In this document: in pieces, positions 1-6,948 of the stretch
Numbering within the stretch: position 1 is the first letter of the stretch
How the letters are laid out: each line of letters begins with the position of its first letter
Source of the DNA: Phycisphaerae bacterium
GTDB lineage: Bacteria > Planctomycetota > Phycisphaerae > UBA1845
Direction: 5' to 3'
NCBI GenBank assembly: GCA_021604825.1
Contig: BQJS01000188.1
Location: 1-9,376 of the forward strand
Length of the DNA stretch: 9,376 nucleotides
Notes under the pieces: model-generated
What the model was told of the DNA's origin: nothing
The model's input: the letters and a program-made list of their open reading frames with translations, nothing else
The model's database searches: none
Translations under genes and position numbers: made by a program

Positions 1-94
1 CAAGAAGAAGCTGGAATGGCTTGCGTGGTGTATCGGTCAATTCACTTCGTCGATGATCAAGGTTGAATCAACGCGACGAGGTAGGGGAGCATCA
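1..94. other. Left edge, no assignable gene
   Basis: No gene can be named here. On the + strand, one frame stops at 52-54 and another at 64-66; either could be the last codons of an upstream gene. The third frame is in phase with the giant protein and stays open to base 1 without an ATG, GTG or TTG before 53. The stretch is too short to tell coding from leader. I see no convincing -35/-10 promoter. Confidence 0.4.
83..89 (+). promoter_or_regulatory. Ribosome binding site deciding the start at 95
   Basis: The purine run AGGGGAG lies 5 bases before the ATG at 95. The alternative in-frame ATG at 53 has no comparable purine-rich site upstream. This favours the ATG at 95, which also shortens the region before the hydrophobic signal segment. 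Confidence 0.6.
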
Positions 95-3000
95 ATGGGG
101 TGGGGCAATAGTTTATCTGTCGATAAATCGTTCGAAGGAAATGTGCGCCCGCACCCAGCGACGGCGAATCGTTTCTCACGTTTCACGGTTCGAACTCTGT
201 TTGTTATCGCGGCCTCGATGTTTGCGTCGCTCTCAGCTGCGGCTGCCCCTGGTGATCCCGAGATCGACGTTTGGGAAGGACTTTCGCAGCACTACCACGC
301 GCTCGGTATTCCTCAAGAAGTTTATAACATCCTCGGGAACGTGTCGGACGACACTTTCGTTGATACGCTCACCTATTCGATCAACAACGGTCCCGACCTT
401 CCGCTTTCGATTGGGCCTGACACGTTTCGATTGGAAAACGATGGCGACTTCAACATCGACATCAATCGCAACAGCCTCAACACCGGCATCAACATCATCG
501 ACATCACGGCGGAGGATTCGCAGGGTAACACGACGACCGTCACGGTTTCGCTGGACTACATGCCGCAGAACACTTGGCCGCTTCCGTACAACATTTCCTG
601 GGACAGCGTTTCGGAATTGACCGACGTCGTCCAGGTTGTCGATGGTCTTTGGGATTTCACTTCCGACGGTGCCCGCATTCTCGAATGGGGATACGACCGA
701 ATCATTGCGGTCGGTGATCTGGATTGGACCGATTACGAAATCACGGTTCCCATCACCGTTCACGCGCACGACGAACTCGACCTTGGCTTCCCAAGCATCG
801 GGCCTGGCATTGGCATCGTGATGCGTTGGCAAGGGCACAGCAATTGGCAGGGTCGGCAGCCGAATATTGGCTATCTGCCGATGGGTGCGAGCTTCTGGTA
901 CGACTTTTCCGACAACAACGGGACGTACGGTCTTCATGGAGACGCTGGCACGCTCCAATCCGATCAGACCGGACTAAAACTCGTTTTGGATACCACTTAT
1001 TACTGGAAGTTTCGCTGTGAAAGTCAGCCGGACGGATCGACATTCTACGCAGGGAAGGTCTGGGAGTCTGGTCAACCGGAACCGCAGGGCTGGTTATTGA
1101 GCGGTTTCGAGGGATTCAACGATCTGCAGAATGGTTGTGTGCTGCTCATTCCGCACCATGTTGATGCGACTTTTGGGGATGTGTCGGTGGTGCCGTTGGG
1201 CGCTGGTTCGACTCTGGCAATTTCAAATCTCCAGGTGATTCCGTCACAAACATCCGCGCAAGTGTCCTGGTCCACAAACCAACTGGCTGATAGTTCGGTC
1301 GCATATGGCACGACCGCCGGTTACGAATTGGGAACCGAGAGCAATCCGTCGCTGGTCAGTACGCACAACATCACGCTGACCAACCTTCAACCGGACACGT
1401 TGTATCACATTCAGGCAACCAGCGAAAACGCGTCGATGGAGTCGGATTCAAGCGGCGACTTTACGTTTACGACGTTCGGGCCGCGCACCATTACGACCAA
1501 CACATCTGGCAATGGCTCGGTCGTTTTAACACCCGATCAACCGACTTACCTCGACAACGATGTGGTCGACGTGGAGGCCGTTCCGTCAAATGGTTGGATG
1601 TTTGTGAACTGGCAAGGCGATCTGTCGGGGAATACGAATCCGACGCAACTGACTGTCAGCGGTGATATGAACGTGACGGCTGTCTTTACAGATAATGTTG
1701 ATACCAATGGTCCGCTGATCAGCAACGTGCAGGTGACGGCTGGCGCGACCAGCGCCCAGGTCACTTGGACGACGGATGAACTTTCGGATTCAAGTGTCGC
1801 CTATGGACCGACCGCGGCATATGAGGACGGATCGTTGGGCAATTCGAATCAGGTGATCAATCACACGATCAATCTGCCAAATTTGACGCCGGAGTCGACA
1901 TACCATTACCAAATCACATCAGCAGATGCGTTCGCCAACTCGAGTCAGACGGTTGACGCAGTATTCATGACGACGGCAGGCGTTTCGTCCGGGTTGGTGT
2001 CGGATGATTTTAGCGCAGGCCCACTCAATACGAACATTTGGACGTTCGTGAATCCGACCGGCAACAGCAGTTTGAACATGACCGGTACCCAAGCCGAAAT
2101 CACAGTGGAAGCTGGTGTCCTTCACTCAATGTATGGCGGTGGCGATCGAAATTCACCACGCATCATGCAAAACGTACAAGACGCAGATTTCCAAATGGAA
2201 GTCAGCTTTGAATCGCTGCTGACGCAGCAGTTTCAGACGCACGGGATCCTCGCCGAGCAGGACGCCAACAATTACGTGTACTTTGATATCCTCAGTAATG
2301 GCGGGGAGATGCTGATCTATGTTGAGTCCGTACTCGGCGGATCGGGTTTTTCGCAAGCCTTCTCATCAATTGGGCAAGCCGGTCCGACCAAGGCCCGGCT
2401 TGAGCGAACCGGAGACTCCTGGACGTTTGAATACTCAACTGATGACGGTCAGAACTGGACGACTGGTGCGTCGTTTTCCACTCAACTCAATCTAACGGCT
2501 GTCGGTGTCTATGCGGGCAATGATTCGTTCTCAGGAATCGATTCGCCTGAGTATACAGCCGTGATCGACTACGCATTCAACCTTGCCTCTCCGATTGATC
2601 CGGAAGACGGTGGCGATTTGTGCGAGGGTGTTGACTGCAGCGGTCTCGATGGCGACTGCACGGTTGGTGTGTGCAATCCTTCGACCGGCGTGTGTGAATC
2701 GCAAGCGGCGAACAATGGCAATTCCTGCGACGACGGCGATCCTTGCACGGTCAACGATTCATGTTCCGGTGGTGCGTGCGTCGGGACTGCTAAGAACTGC
2801 ACCGGGTTGAACAGCGAATGCACCGTCGGTGTCTGCAATGCCATTACCGGCGACTGCGAGGCCCAGCCAGCCAACGAAGGTTCACTCTGCGACGATGGCG
2901 AACTTTGTACGGTCAACGATTTCTGCACCAATGGCGTGTGTGCCGGTGTGTCGGTTGATTGCACCGGACTTGATAGCGATTGCACGCTTGGCGTTTGCAA

Positions 3001-6000
3001 TACGAGCAATGGTTTATGCGAAGTCAGCGCGATCAACGAAGGTCAAGGTTGCAGCGATGGCGATCTTTGTTCAACGGGCGATGCGTGTTCCGGTGGCTTG
3101 TGCGTTGGCGATGCCGTCGATTGCTCCGGTCTGGACAGCGATTGCACGACCGGTGCTTGCAACGCAACGACTGGCGCGTGCGAAGCCCTGCCGGTGAATG
3201 AGGCTGGTGGCTGTAATGACGGCGACTTATGTACGATCAATGACGCTTGCTCCAACGGTGTGTGCAATGCCGACGCGACGGACTGTTCGGGCCTCGATGA
3301 TGAGTGTCTTGCGGGCGTTTGCAATCCTGGGACCGGCGCGTGCGAAGCTGTGCCCGCCAACGAAGACGGTGCGTGCGACGATGGCGACAACTGCTCCACG
3401 GGAGACGCCTGCTCAAATGGGGTGTGCCTCGCCGACGCGGTGGATTGCTCCGGGCTGGATGACGCTTGTGTGATCGGTGCATGCAACTCGGAGACGGGGC
3501 AGTGTGAAGCCGTTCCCGCCAACGAAGGCGGCGCATGTGACGATGGCGATAATTGCACCACCGATGATGCCTGCTCGAATGGCGTGTGCGGTGCCATCGC
3601 GGTTGATTGCAGCGGTTTGGACGATGCCTGCGTGGTGGGCTTGTGTAATCCCGGTACGGGGATTTGCGAAACAGCGCCCGCAAATGAGGGCGGGGCATGT
3701 GACGACGGCGTGAACTGCACGACCGATGATGCTTGTTCCAATGGGCTGTGCATCGCCGATCCGATCGATTGTTCAGGCTTGAACGATGCCTGCAATGTTG
3801 GCGTGTGCAACGAGGATCTTGGCACATGCGAAGCGTCACCCGCCAACGAAAGCGGGACGTGCGACGATCTGGATCTATGCACGGTCAATGATGCCTGCAC
3901 CAATGGGACTTGTGCGGGTGTGGCCAAGGACTGTTCATCACTTGACGGACCGTGCACCGTTGGCGTGTGCAACGGTTCGACTGGGGTTTGCGAAGCGCTC
4001 CCGGCCAACGAGGGCTTACTGTGCGACGATGGCGATTTGTGTACGATCAGTGACTTCTGCACAAATGGCGTGTGCGAAGGCGCGAACGTCGATTGCACAT
4101 CGCTTGATGGGCAGTGTTCTACGGGCGTTTGCAATCCGTCGACCGGTTCGTGCGAAGTCGCTCCAATCAATGAAGGTCTCGGCTGTGACGATGGCGATCT
4201 CTGTACCGATGGCGACCTATGCTTAGCCGGTGTGTGCGAAGGGTCCGCCGTCGATTGCTCGTCGTTTGATGATGACTGTCTGGCAGGGGCGTGCAATCCA
4301 TCCACCGGCGAATGTGAATCCGTGTCCGTCAATGAAGGCGGACTTTGTGACGATGACGATCTTTGCACCAATTCGGACGCCTGCACCAACGGCGTTTGCG
4401 TGGGCGTGGCCGTCGATTGTTCCGGGTTGGACGACACATGTGTGGCAGGGGCGTGCAATCCGTCCACCGGTTCATGCGAAGCGCTGCCCGCCAACGAAGG
4501 CGGTGCCTGCGACGACGGCGATAATTGCACGATTAACGATGCGTGTACCAATGGCGTCTGCGATGCCGAACCGCTCGACTGTTCCGGTTTGGACGACGCG
4601 TGCAATATCGGTACCTGCAACGAAACCCTGGGTGCCTGCGAAGCTGCGCCAAACAATGAAGGCGGGTCGTGCGACGATTTCGACACATGCACAGAAAACG
4701 ATACCTGCGCCAGCGGTGTTTGCGCGGGCACGGCTAAGGACTGCTCATCGCTCGATAGCGCGTGTACCGTCGGCGCTTGCAACGAATCCAGCGGTGCATG
4801 CGAAGCCGTGCCAGCCAACGAAGGCAACACCTGCGACGATGGGGATCTTTGCACGGTTCTGGATTCCTGCACGACAGGTTTGTGTGTCGGAACGCCACAA
4901 GATTGCTCGGGGTTGGACGATGCCTGCAATGTCGGTGTCTGCAATCCTGGAAGCGGTGTATGTGAATCCGCCCCGTCCAATGAGGGCGGTGGTTGTGACG
5001 ATGGCGATCTCTGCACGACGCTTGACGCTTGTACGAATGGCGTATGCGCGGGGACGCTGGTGGATTGCTCATCGCTGGACGATCAGTGCCTGCAGGGGGC
5101 GTGCAACCCATCGACCGGACTATGCGAATCGGTCAGTGGCAACGAAGGCGCAAGTTGCAGCGACGGAGACCTCTGCACGACTGGCGATGCCTGCACCAAT
5201 GGATTGTGCGAAGGCTCGTTTGTCGATTGCTCGGGATTAGACGACGACTGCAACATGGGCATTTGCGCATCTTCGACCGGGTTCTGCGAGCAGGTTGCAG
5301 TCAATGAGTTGGGTGGCTGCGACGATGGCGACCTTTGCACGGAAAGCGACGCTTGCGCCGGTGGCGTTTGCGAAGGAACTGCCGTCGATTGCAGTGAACT
5401 CGATGGCATGTGTCAGACTGGCGTGTGCGACGGCGGGACAGGTGAATGTGTTGCGCAGTTTGCCATCGACGGAGCCTCGTGCGACGACGGCGACTTGTGT
5501 ACCGATGACGACGAATGTACCGGCGGAACATGTGCGGGAACGTCAGCCGACTGCTCCGGTTTGGATGACCAGTGCAACGTCGGAACCTGCAACGGAACGA
5601 CCGGCGAATGCGAAGCTGTCGCCTCAAACGAAGGGCAGCCATGCGACGATGGCATCGTCTGCACGTTTGATGAAACATGCGGCGACGGTGACTGTTCGGG
5701 AACGCTGGAGGATTGCGACGAGGACGGTGAATGCGACGGTGACGACAACTGTCCGGCGGTCGCCAACCCATTGCAGGAAGATGCCGACTTCGACGGATTC
5801 GGCGACGCTTGCGACGAACTGTTTGACTTCGACCACGATGGCGATATTGATCTGGATGATTTGGGCGAATTTACGGCCTGCGTCAGTGGGGCTGGATTCG
5901 ACGCCACACTTTTGTGCCAGGATCCATTCGACAGCGACGCCGATGGTGATATAGACTTATTCGACTGGGCGGTCTTCCAGACGGCCTTTACCGGGCCTAC

Positions 6001-6019
6001 CGCGATCACGTGTCCGTGA
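95..6019 (+). CDS. Giant secreted cysteine-rich repeat protein with FN3, TSP3 and dockerin-like modules
   Basis: This is a 1,974-residue exported protein of unknown function, not recognised as any named protein. From the ATG at 95, a long basic N-region is followed by a hydrophobic stretch (about 34-51, ending in alanines), a likely Sec signal peptide cut near residue 51. Modules in order: an Ig-like beta domain (about 55-155); a lectin-like beta-sandwich region (about 160-367); fibronectin type III (about 374-462); an InlB-B-type bacterial repeat (about 463-532, with the W-x-G and final V-T-A-V-F typical of it); a second FN3 (about 540-628); a second lectin/DUF1349-like sandwich (about 635-832); nineteen 54-aa cysteine-rich repeats (846-1871); a TSP3 repeat (about 1873-1908); and two EF-hand-like calcium loops (1911-1922 and 1946-1957). 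No catalytic motif is visible. The architecture suggests a disulfide-bonded, calcium-binding cell-surface or matrix adhesin; that role is inference. An in-frame ATG at 53 is the alternative start. The modular assignments are by eye. Confidence 0.9.
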   Translation: MGWGNSLSVDKSFEGNVRPHPATANRFSRFTVRTLFVIAASMFASLSAAAAPGDPEIDVWEGLSQHYHALGIPQEVYNILGNVSDDTFVDTLTYSINNGPDLPLSIGPDTFRLENDGDFNIDINRNSLNTGINIIDITAEDSQGNTTTVTVSLDYMPQNTWPLPYNISWDSVSELTDVVQVVDGLWDFTSDGARILEWGYDRIIAVGDLDWTDYEITVPITVHAHDELDLGFPSIGPGIGIVMRWQGHSNWQGRQPNIGYLPMGASFWYDFSDNNGTYGLHGDAGTLQSDQTGLKLVLDTTYYWKFRCESQPDGSTFYAGKVWESGQPEPQGWLLSGFEGFNDLQNGCVLLIPHHVDATFGDVSVVPLGAGSTLAISNLQVIPSQTSAQVSWSTNQLADSSVAYGTTAGYELGTESNPSLVSTHNITLTNLQPDTLYHIQATSENASMESDSSGDFTFTTFGPRTITTNTSGNGSVVLTPDQPTYLDNDVVDVEAVPSNGWMFVNWQGDLSGNTNPTQLTVSGDMNVTAVFTDNVDTNGPLISNVQVTAGATSAQVTWTTDELSDSSVAYGPTAAYEDGSLGNSNQVINHTINLPNLTPESTYHYQITSADAFANSSQTVDAVFMTTAGVSSGLVSDDFSAGPLNTNIWTFVNPTGNSSLNMTGTQAEITVEAGVLHSMYGGGDRNSPRIMQNVQDADFQMEVSFESLLTQQFQTHGILAEQDANNYVYFDILSNGGEMLIYVESVLGGSGFSQAFSSIGQAGPTKARLERTGDSWTFEYSTDDGQNWTTGASFSTQLNLTAVGVYAGNDSFSGIDSPEYTAVIDYAFNLASPIDPEDGGDLCEGVDCSGLDGDCTVGVCNPSTGVCESQAANNGNSCDDGDPCTVNDSCSGGACVGTAKNCTGLNSECTVGVCNAITGDCEAQPANEGSLCDDGELCTVNDFCTNGVCAGVSVDCTGLDSDCTLGVCNTSNGLCEVSAINEGQGCSDGDLCSTGDACSGGLCVGDAVDCSGLDSDCTTGACNATTGACEALPVNEAGGCNDGDLCTINDACSNGVCNADATDCSGLDDECLAGVCNPGTGACEAVPANEDGACDDGDNCSTGDACSNGVCLADAVDCSGLDDACVIGACNSETGQCEAVPANEGGACDDGDNCTTDDACSNGVCGAIAVDCSGLDDACVVGLCNPGTGICETAPANEGGACDDGVNCTTDDACSNGLCIADPIDCSGLNDACNVGVCNEDLGTCEASPANESGTCDDLDLCTVNDACTNGTCAGVAKDCSSLDGPCTVGVCNGSTGVCEALPANEGLLCDDGDLCTISDFCTNGVCEGANVDCTSLDGQCSTGVCNPSTGSCEVAPINEGLGCDDGDLCTDGDLCLAGVCEGSAVDCSSFDDDCLAGACNPSTGECESVSVNEGGLCDDDDLCTNSDACTNGVCVGVAVDCSGLDDTCVAGACNPSTGSCEALPANEGGACDDGDNCTINDACTNGVCDAEPLDCSGLDDACNIGTCNETLGACEAAPNNEGGSCDDFDTCTENDTCASGVCAGTAKDCSSLDSACTVGACNESSGACEAVPANEGNTCDDGDLCTVLDSCTTGLCVGTPQDCSGLDDACNVGVCNPGSGVCESAPSNEGGGCDDGDLCTTLDACTNGVCAGTLVDCSSLDDQCLQGACNPSTGLCESVSGNEGASCSDGDLCTTGDACTNGLCEGSFVDCSGLDDDCNMGICASSTGFCEQVAVNELGGCDDGDLCTESDACAGGVCEGTAVDCSELDGMCQTGVCDGGTGECVAQFAIDGASCDDGDLCTDDDECTGGTCAGTSADCSGLDDQCNVGTCNGTTGECEAVASNEGQPCDDGIVCTFDETCGDGDCSGTLEDCDEDGECDGDDNCPAVANPLQEDADFDGFGDACDELFDFDHDGDIDLDDLGEFTACVSGAGFDATLLCQDPFDSDADGDIDLFDWAVFQTAFTGPTAITCP
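1214..1978 (+). repeat. Duplicated FN3 module flanking an InlB-B-type domain
   Basis: Two fibronectin-III copies lie at about 1214-1477 and 1712-1978. Both carry the core S-A-Q-V-[ST]-W-[ST]-T followed by D-S-S-V-A-Y-G and the closing P-[DE]-[ST]-x-Y-H pattern. This subtype resembles the N-terminal domain of purple acid phosphatases, which often appears in bacterial surface proteins. Between them (about 1481-1690) lies a single InlB-B-like beta repeat. The two copies have clearly diverged, so this is an old internal duplication. Confidence 0.7.
2630..5707 (+). repeat. 19 tandem 162-bp units encoding 54-aa cysteine-rich repeats
   Basis: The array is exactly 19 x 162 bp, and unit n starts at 2630+162(n-1). 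I checked the phase at units 1, 7, 9, 14 and 19 and listed all units by eye. Each unit has two halves: about 30 aa of the type DCSxLDxxCxxGxC, then NxxTGxCE and NEG; and about 24 aa of the type CDDGDxCTxxDxC, then NGxC. Every unit has 8 cysteines (152 in total), consistent with four disulfides per unit in an exported protein. The second half resembles the Dictyostelium CTDC-type repeat (Pfam PF00526) also seen in some bacterial surface proteins; this likeness is from memory. The acidic DDGD patches could bind calcium, which is inference. Confidence 0.95.
5711..5818 (+). other. Thrombospondin type 3 repeat (domain)
   Basis: Directly after the last cysteine-rich unit, the protein carries an acidic segment with DNCPAVANP followed by QEDADFDGFGDACD. 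This is the textbook TSP3 calcium-binding signature, with its two cysteines set to form a disulfide. In bacterial surface proteins such repeats usually form rigid, calcium-stabilised linkers. Here it joins the repeat array to the dockerin-like end. Confidence 0.85.
5825..6016 (+). other. Dockerin-like C-terminal domain with two calcium loops
   Basis: Two 12-residue EF-hand-type loops, DFDHDGDIDLDD (5825-5860) and DSDADGDIDLFD (5930-5965), have Asp at loop positions 1, 3, 5, 9 and 12 and Gly at 6. Each is followed by a short helix-like segment (LGEFTACVSG and WAVFQTAFTG). One cysteine follows the first loop and another precedes the second, a spacing typical of planctomycete dockerin-like ends. 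Type I dockerins bind cohesins in cellulosomes. No cohesin is visible here, and in planctomycetes the partner of this domain is generally unknown. Confidence 0.8.
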
Positions 6020-6049
6020 CCCCCTCTGTGGTAGGCGGCCGATAACGAA

Positions 6050-6090
6050 GTGACCTGGGGTTTATCCCGCAATTGGGGGCGAAAGGTCAC
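6050..6090 (+). terminator. Inverted repeat, possible terminator of the giant gene
   Basis: GTGACCT (6050-6056) and AGGTCAC (6084-6090) are perfect 7-bp arms. The loop between them includes GGG (6058-6060) and CCC (6066-6068), which could form an inner stem. It begins about 30 bases after the stop codon at 6017-6019, a normal place for a terminator. No T-run follows, so it is not a classical intrinsic terminator. A protein-binding palindrome is the alternative reading. Confidence 0.35.
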
Positions 6091-6160
6091 TCGATCGGCA
6101 GACGATGAATCCTAGACGTACTCGTTGGGTTTTTGCGCCCCAGCCGTATGGGGCACATTG

Positions 6161-6166
6161 AAGGAG
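6161..6166 (+). promoter_or_regulatory. Ribosome binding site deciding the TTG start
   Basis: AAGGAG lies 6 bases before the TTG at 6173. It fixes that TTG as the translation start and rules against the in-frame TTG at 6125, which would add 16 residues unlike the family. A small inverted repeat (GCCCC 6137-6141 with GGGGC 6150-6154) sits just upstream in the presumed leader. Confidence 0.8.
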
Positions 6167-6172
6167 CGTCAC

Positions 6173-6943
6173 TTGAAAGTAGCACTCTTAGCCGGTGGTG
6201 TGGGAACGCGCCTGGCTGAAGAAACTGAGGTTAAACCCAAACCGATGGTGGAGGTCGGCGGAACACCGATCATCATGCACATCATGCGCCACTACGCGCA
6301 GTTCGGGCACAAGCAGTTTGCCATCGCGCTGGGGTATAAGGGCGAGTACATCAAGAAGTACATGATGGAATATTCCTCGCTGCAATCGCACTTGACCGTC
6401 GATCTTAAGTCCGGCGATGTCGAGCGCCATGGCAGTGACGTATTGGATTGGACTGTTGATCTGGTGGACACTGGTCGCGACACGCTGACGGGTGGACGCA
6501 TCAAGAGGCTCGCGCCGTTTATTGGCAACGAAACGTTCATGCTGACGTGGGGCGATGGTGTGTCTGACGTCGACCTCGACAAGTTGCTCGCGTTTCATCA
6601 GTCGCATGGCAAACTCGCGACAGTGACAGCCGTGCGCCCGACCGCGCGCTTTGGCCACCTTGAATTCGACGGCGACCGCGTGGTGGAGTTTTCTGAAAAA
6701 CCCCAGACAGCAGAAGGCTGGATCAACGGGGCGTTCTTTGTCCTTGAACCGGCGATCTTTGATTACATCGAAGGCGATGCAACACAGTGGGAACACGAAC
6801 CGATGGAGCGTCTCGCCCGCGAAGGGCAGCTGATGGCCTATCGGCACAATGCATTTTGGCAGTGTATGGATACGCTGCGCGATAAAAAGCTCTTGGAAGA
6901 GCTTTGGGAATCGGGAAAAGCACCTTGGAAGACATGGGACTAA
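6173..6943 (+). CDS. rfbF: Glucose-1-phosphate cytidylyltransferase
   Basis: It makes CDP-glucose from CTP and alpha-D-glucose 1-phosphate (EC 2.7.7.33), the entry step to CDP-linked deoxysugars, in the cytoplasm. The 256-aa product matches the usual family length of about 257. The nucleotidyltransferase signature LAGGVGTRL is at residues 6-14, with the conserved Lys23 in KPKPM and E27-V28-G29-G30 after it. The metal-binding Asp128 lies in WGDGVSD. The family-specific stretches VDTGRDTLTGGRIKR (98-112), INGAFFVLEP and MDTLRDKKLLEELWESG are all present, and the C-terminus APWKTWD is typical. These separate it from glucose-1-phosphate thymidylyl- and uridylyltransferases. The start is TTG, supported by AAGGAG six bases upstream and by the expected N-terminus (L/M-K-V-A-L-L-A-G-G). 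It is the first gene of a three-gene operon, with the SDR gene starting 5 bases after its stop. Confidence 0.93.
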   Translation: MKVALLAGGVGTRLAEETEVKPKPMVEVGGTPIIMHIMRHYAQFGHKQFAIALGYKGEYIKKYMMEYSSLQSHLTVDLKSGDVERHGSDVLDWTVDLVDTGRDTLTGGRIKRLAPFIGNETFMLTWGDGVSDVDLDKLLAFHQSHGKLATVTAVRPTARFGHLEFDGDRVVEFSEKPQTAEGWINGAFFVLEPAIFDYIEGDATQWEHEPMERLAREGQLMAYRHNAFWQCMDTLRDKKLLEELWESGKAPWKTWD

Positions 6944-6948
6944 GCGAT

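Larger units (their letters stand above)
6020..6172 (+). other. Intergenic region between the giant gene and the sugar operon
   Basis: These 153 bp contain no credible ORF apart from an in-frame upstream extension of the next gene. Two inverted repeats and a Shine-Dalgarno site are listed separately. I could not identify a convincing sigma-70 promoter, although one would be expected here if the downstream operon is transcribed independently. Confidence 0.5.

Noticed and set aside
2569..3036. Other long - strand and shifted + strand frames over the repeats (for example 2569-3036, 4230-5240, 5295-5954)
   Set aside because: All are shadows of the same biased, periodic codon pattern and encode no recognisable protein.
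3043..5016. A 657-codon open frame on the - strand opposite the repeat array
   Set aside because: It is the mirror of the 162-bp repeats: a frame open in one unit stays open in all. The product is a low-complexity S/P/Q/T-rich repeat with no start signals or domain, while the + strand frame has a signal peptide and real domains.
2630..5707. CRISPR array or non-coding satellite
   Set aside because: The period is 162 bp with no short identical repeats or unique spacers, and the period is a whole number of codons with protein-level conservation.
6137..6154. GCCCC/GGGGC inverted repeat as a terminator
   Set aside because: It is only 5 bp with an 8-base loop, and the T-run precedes it on the + strand. 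At most it is a leader hairpin near the ribosome binding site.
6125..6172. Longer N-terminus for the cytidylyltransferase from the TTG at 6125
   Set aside because: The extra 16 residues do not fit the family, and AAGGAG sits inside this stretch at the right distance from the TTG at 6173.
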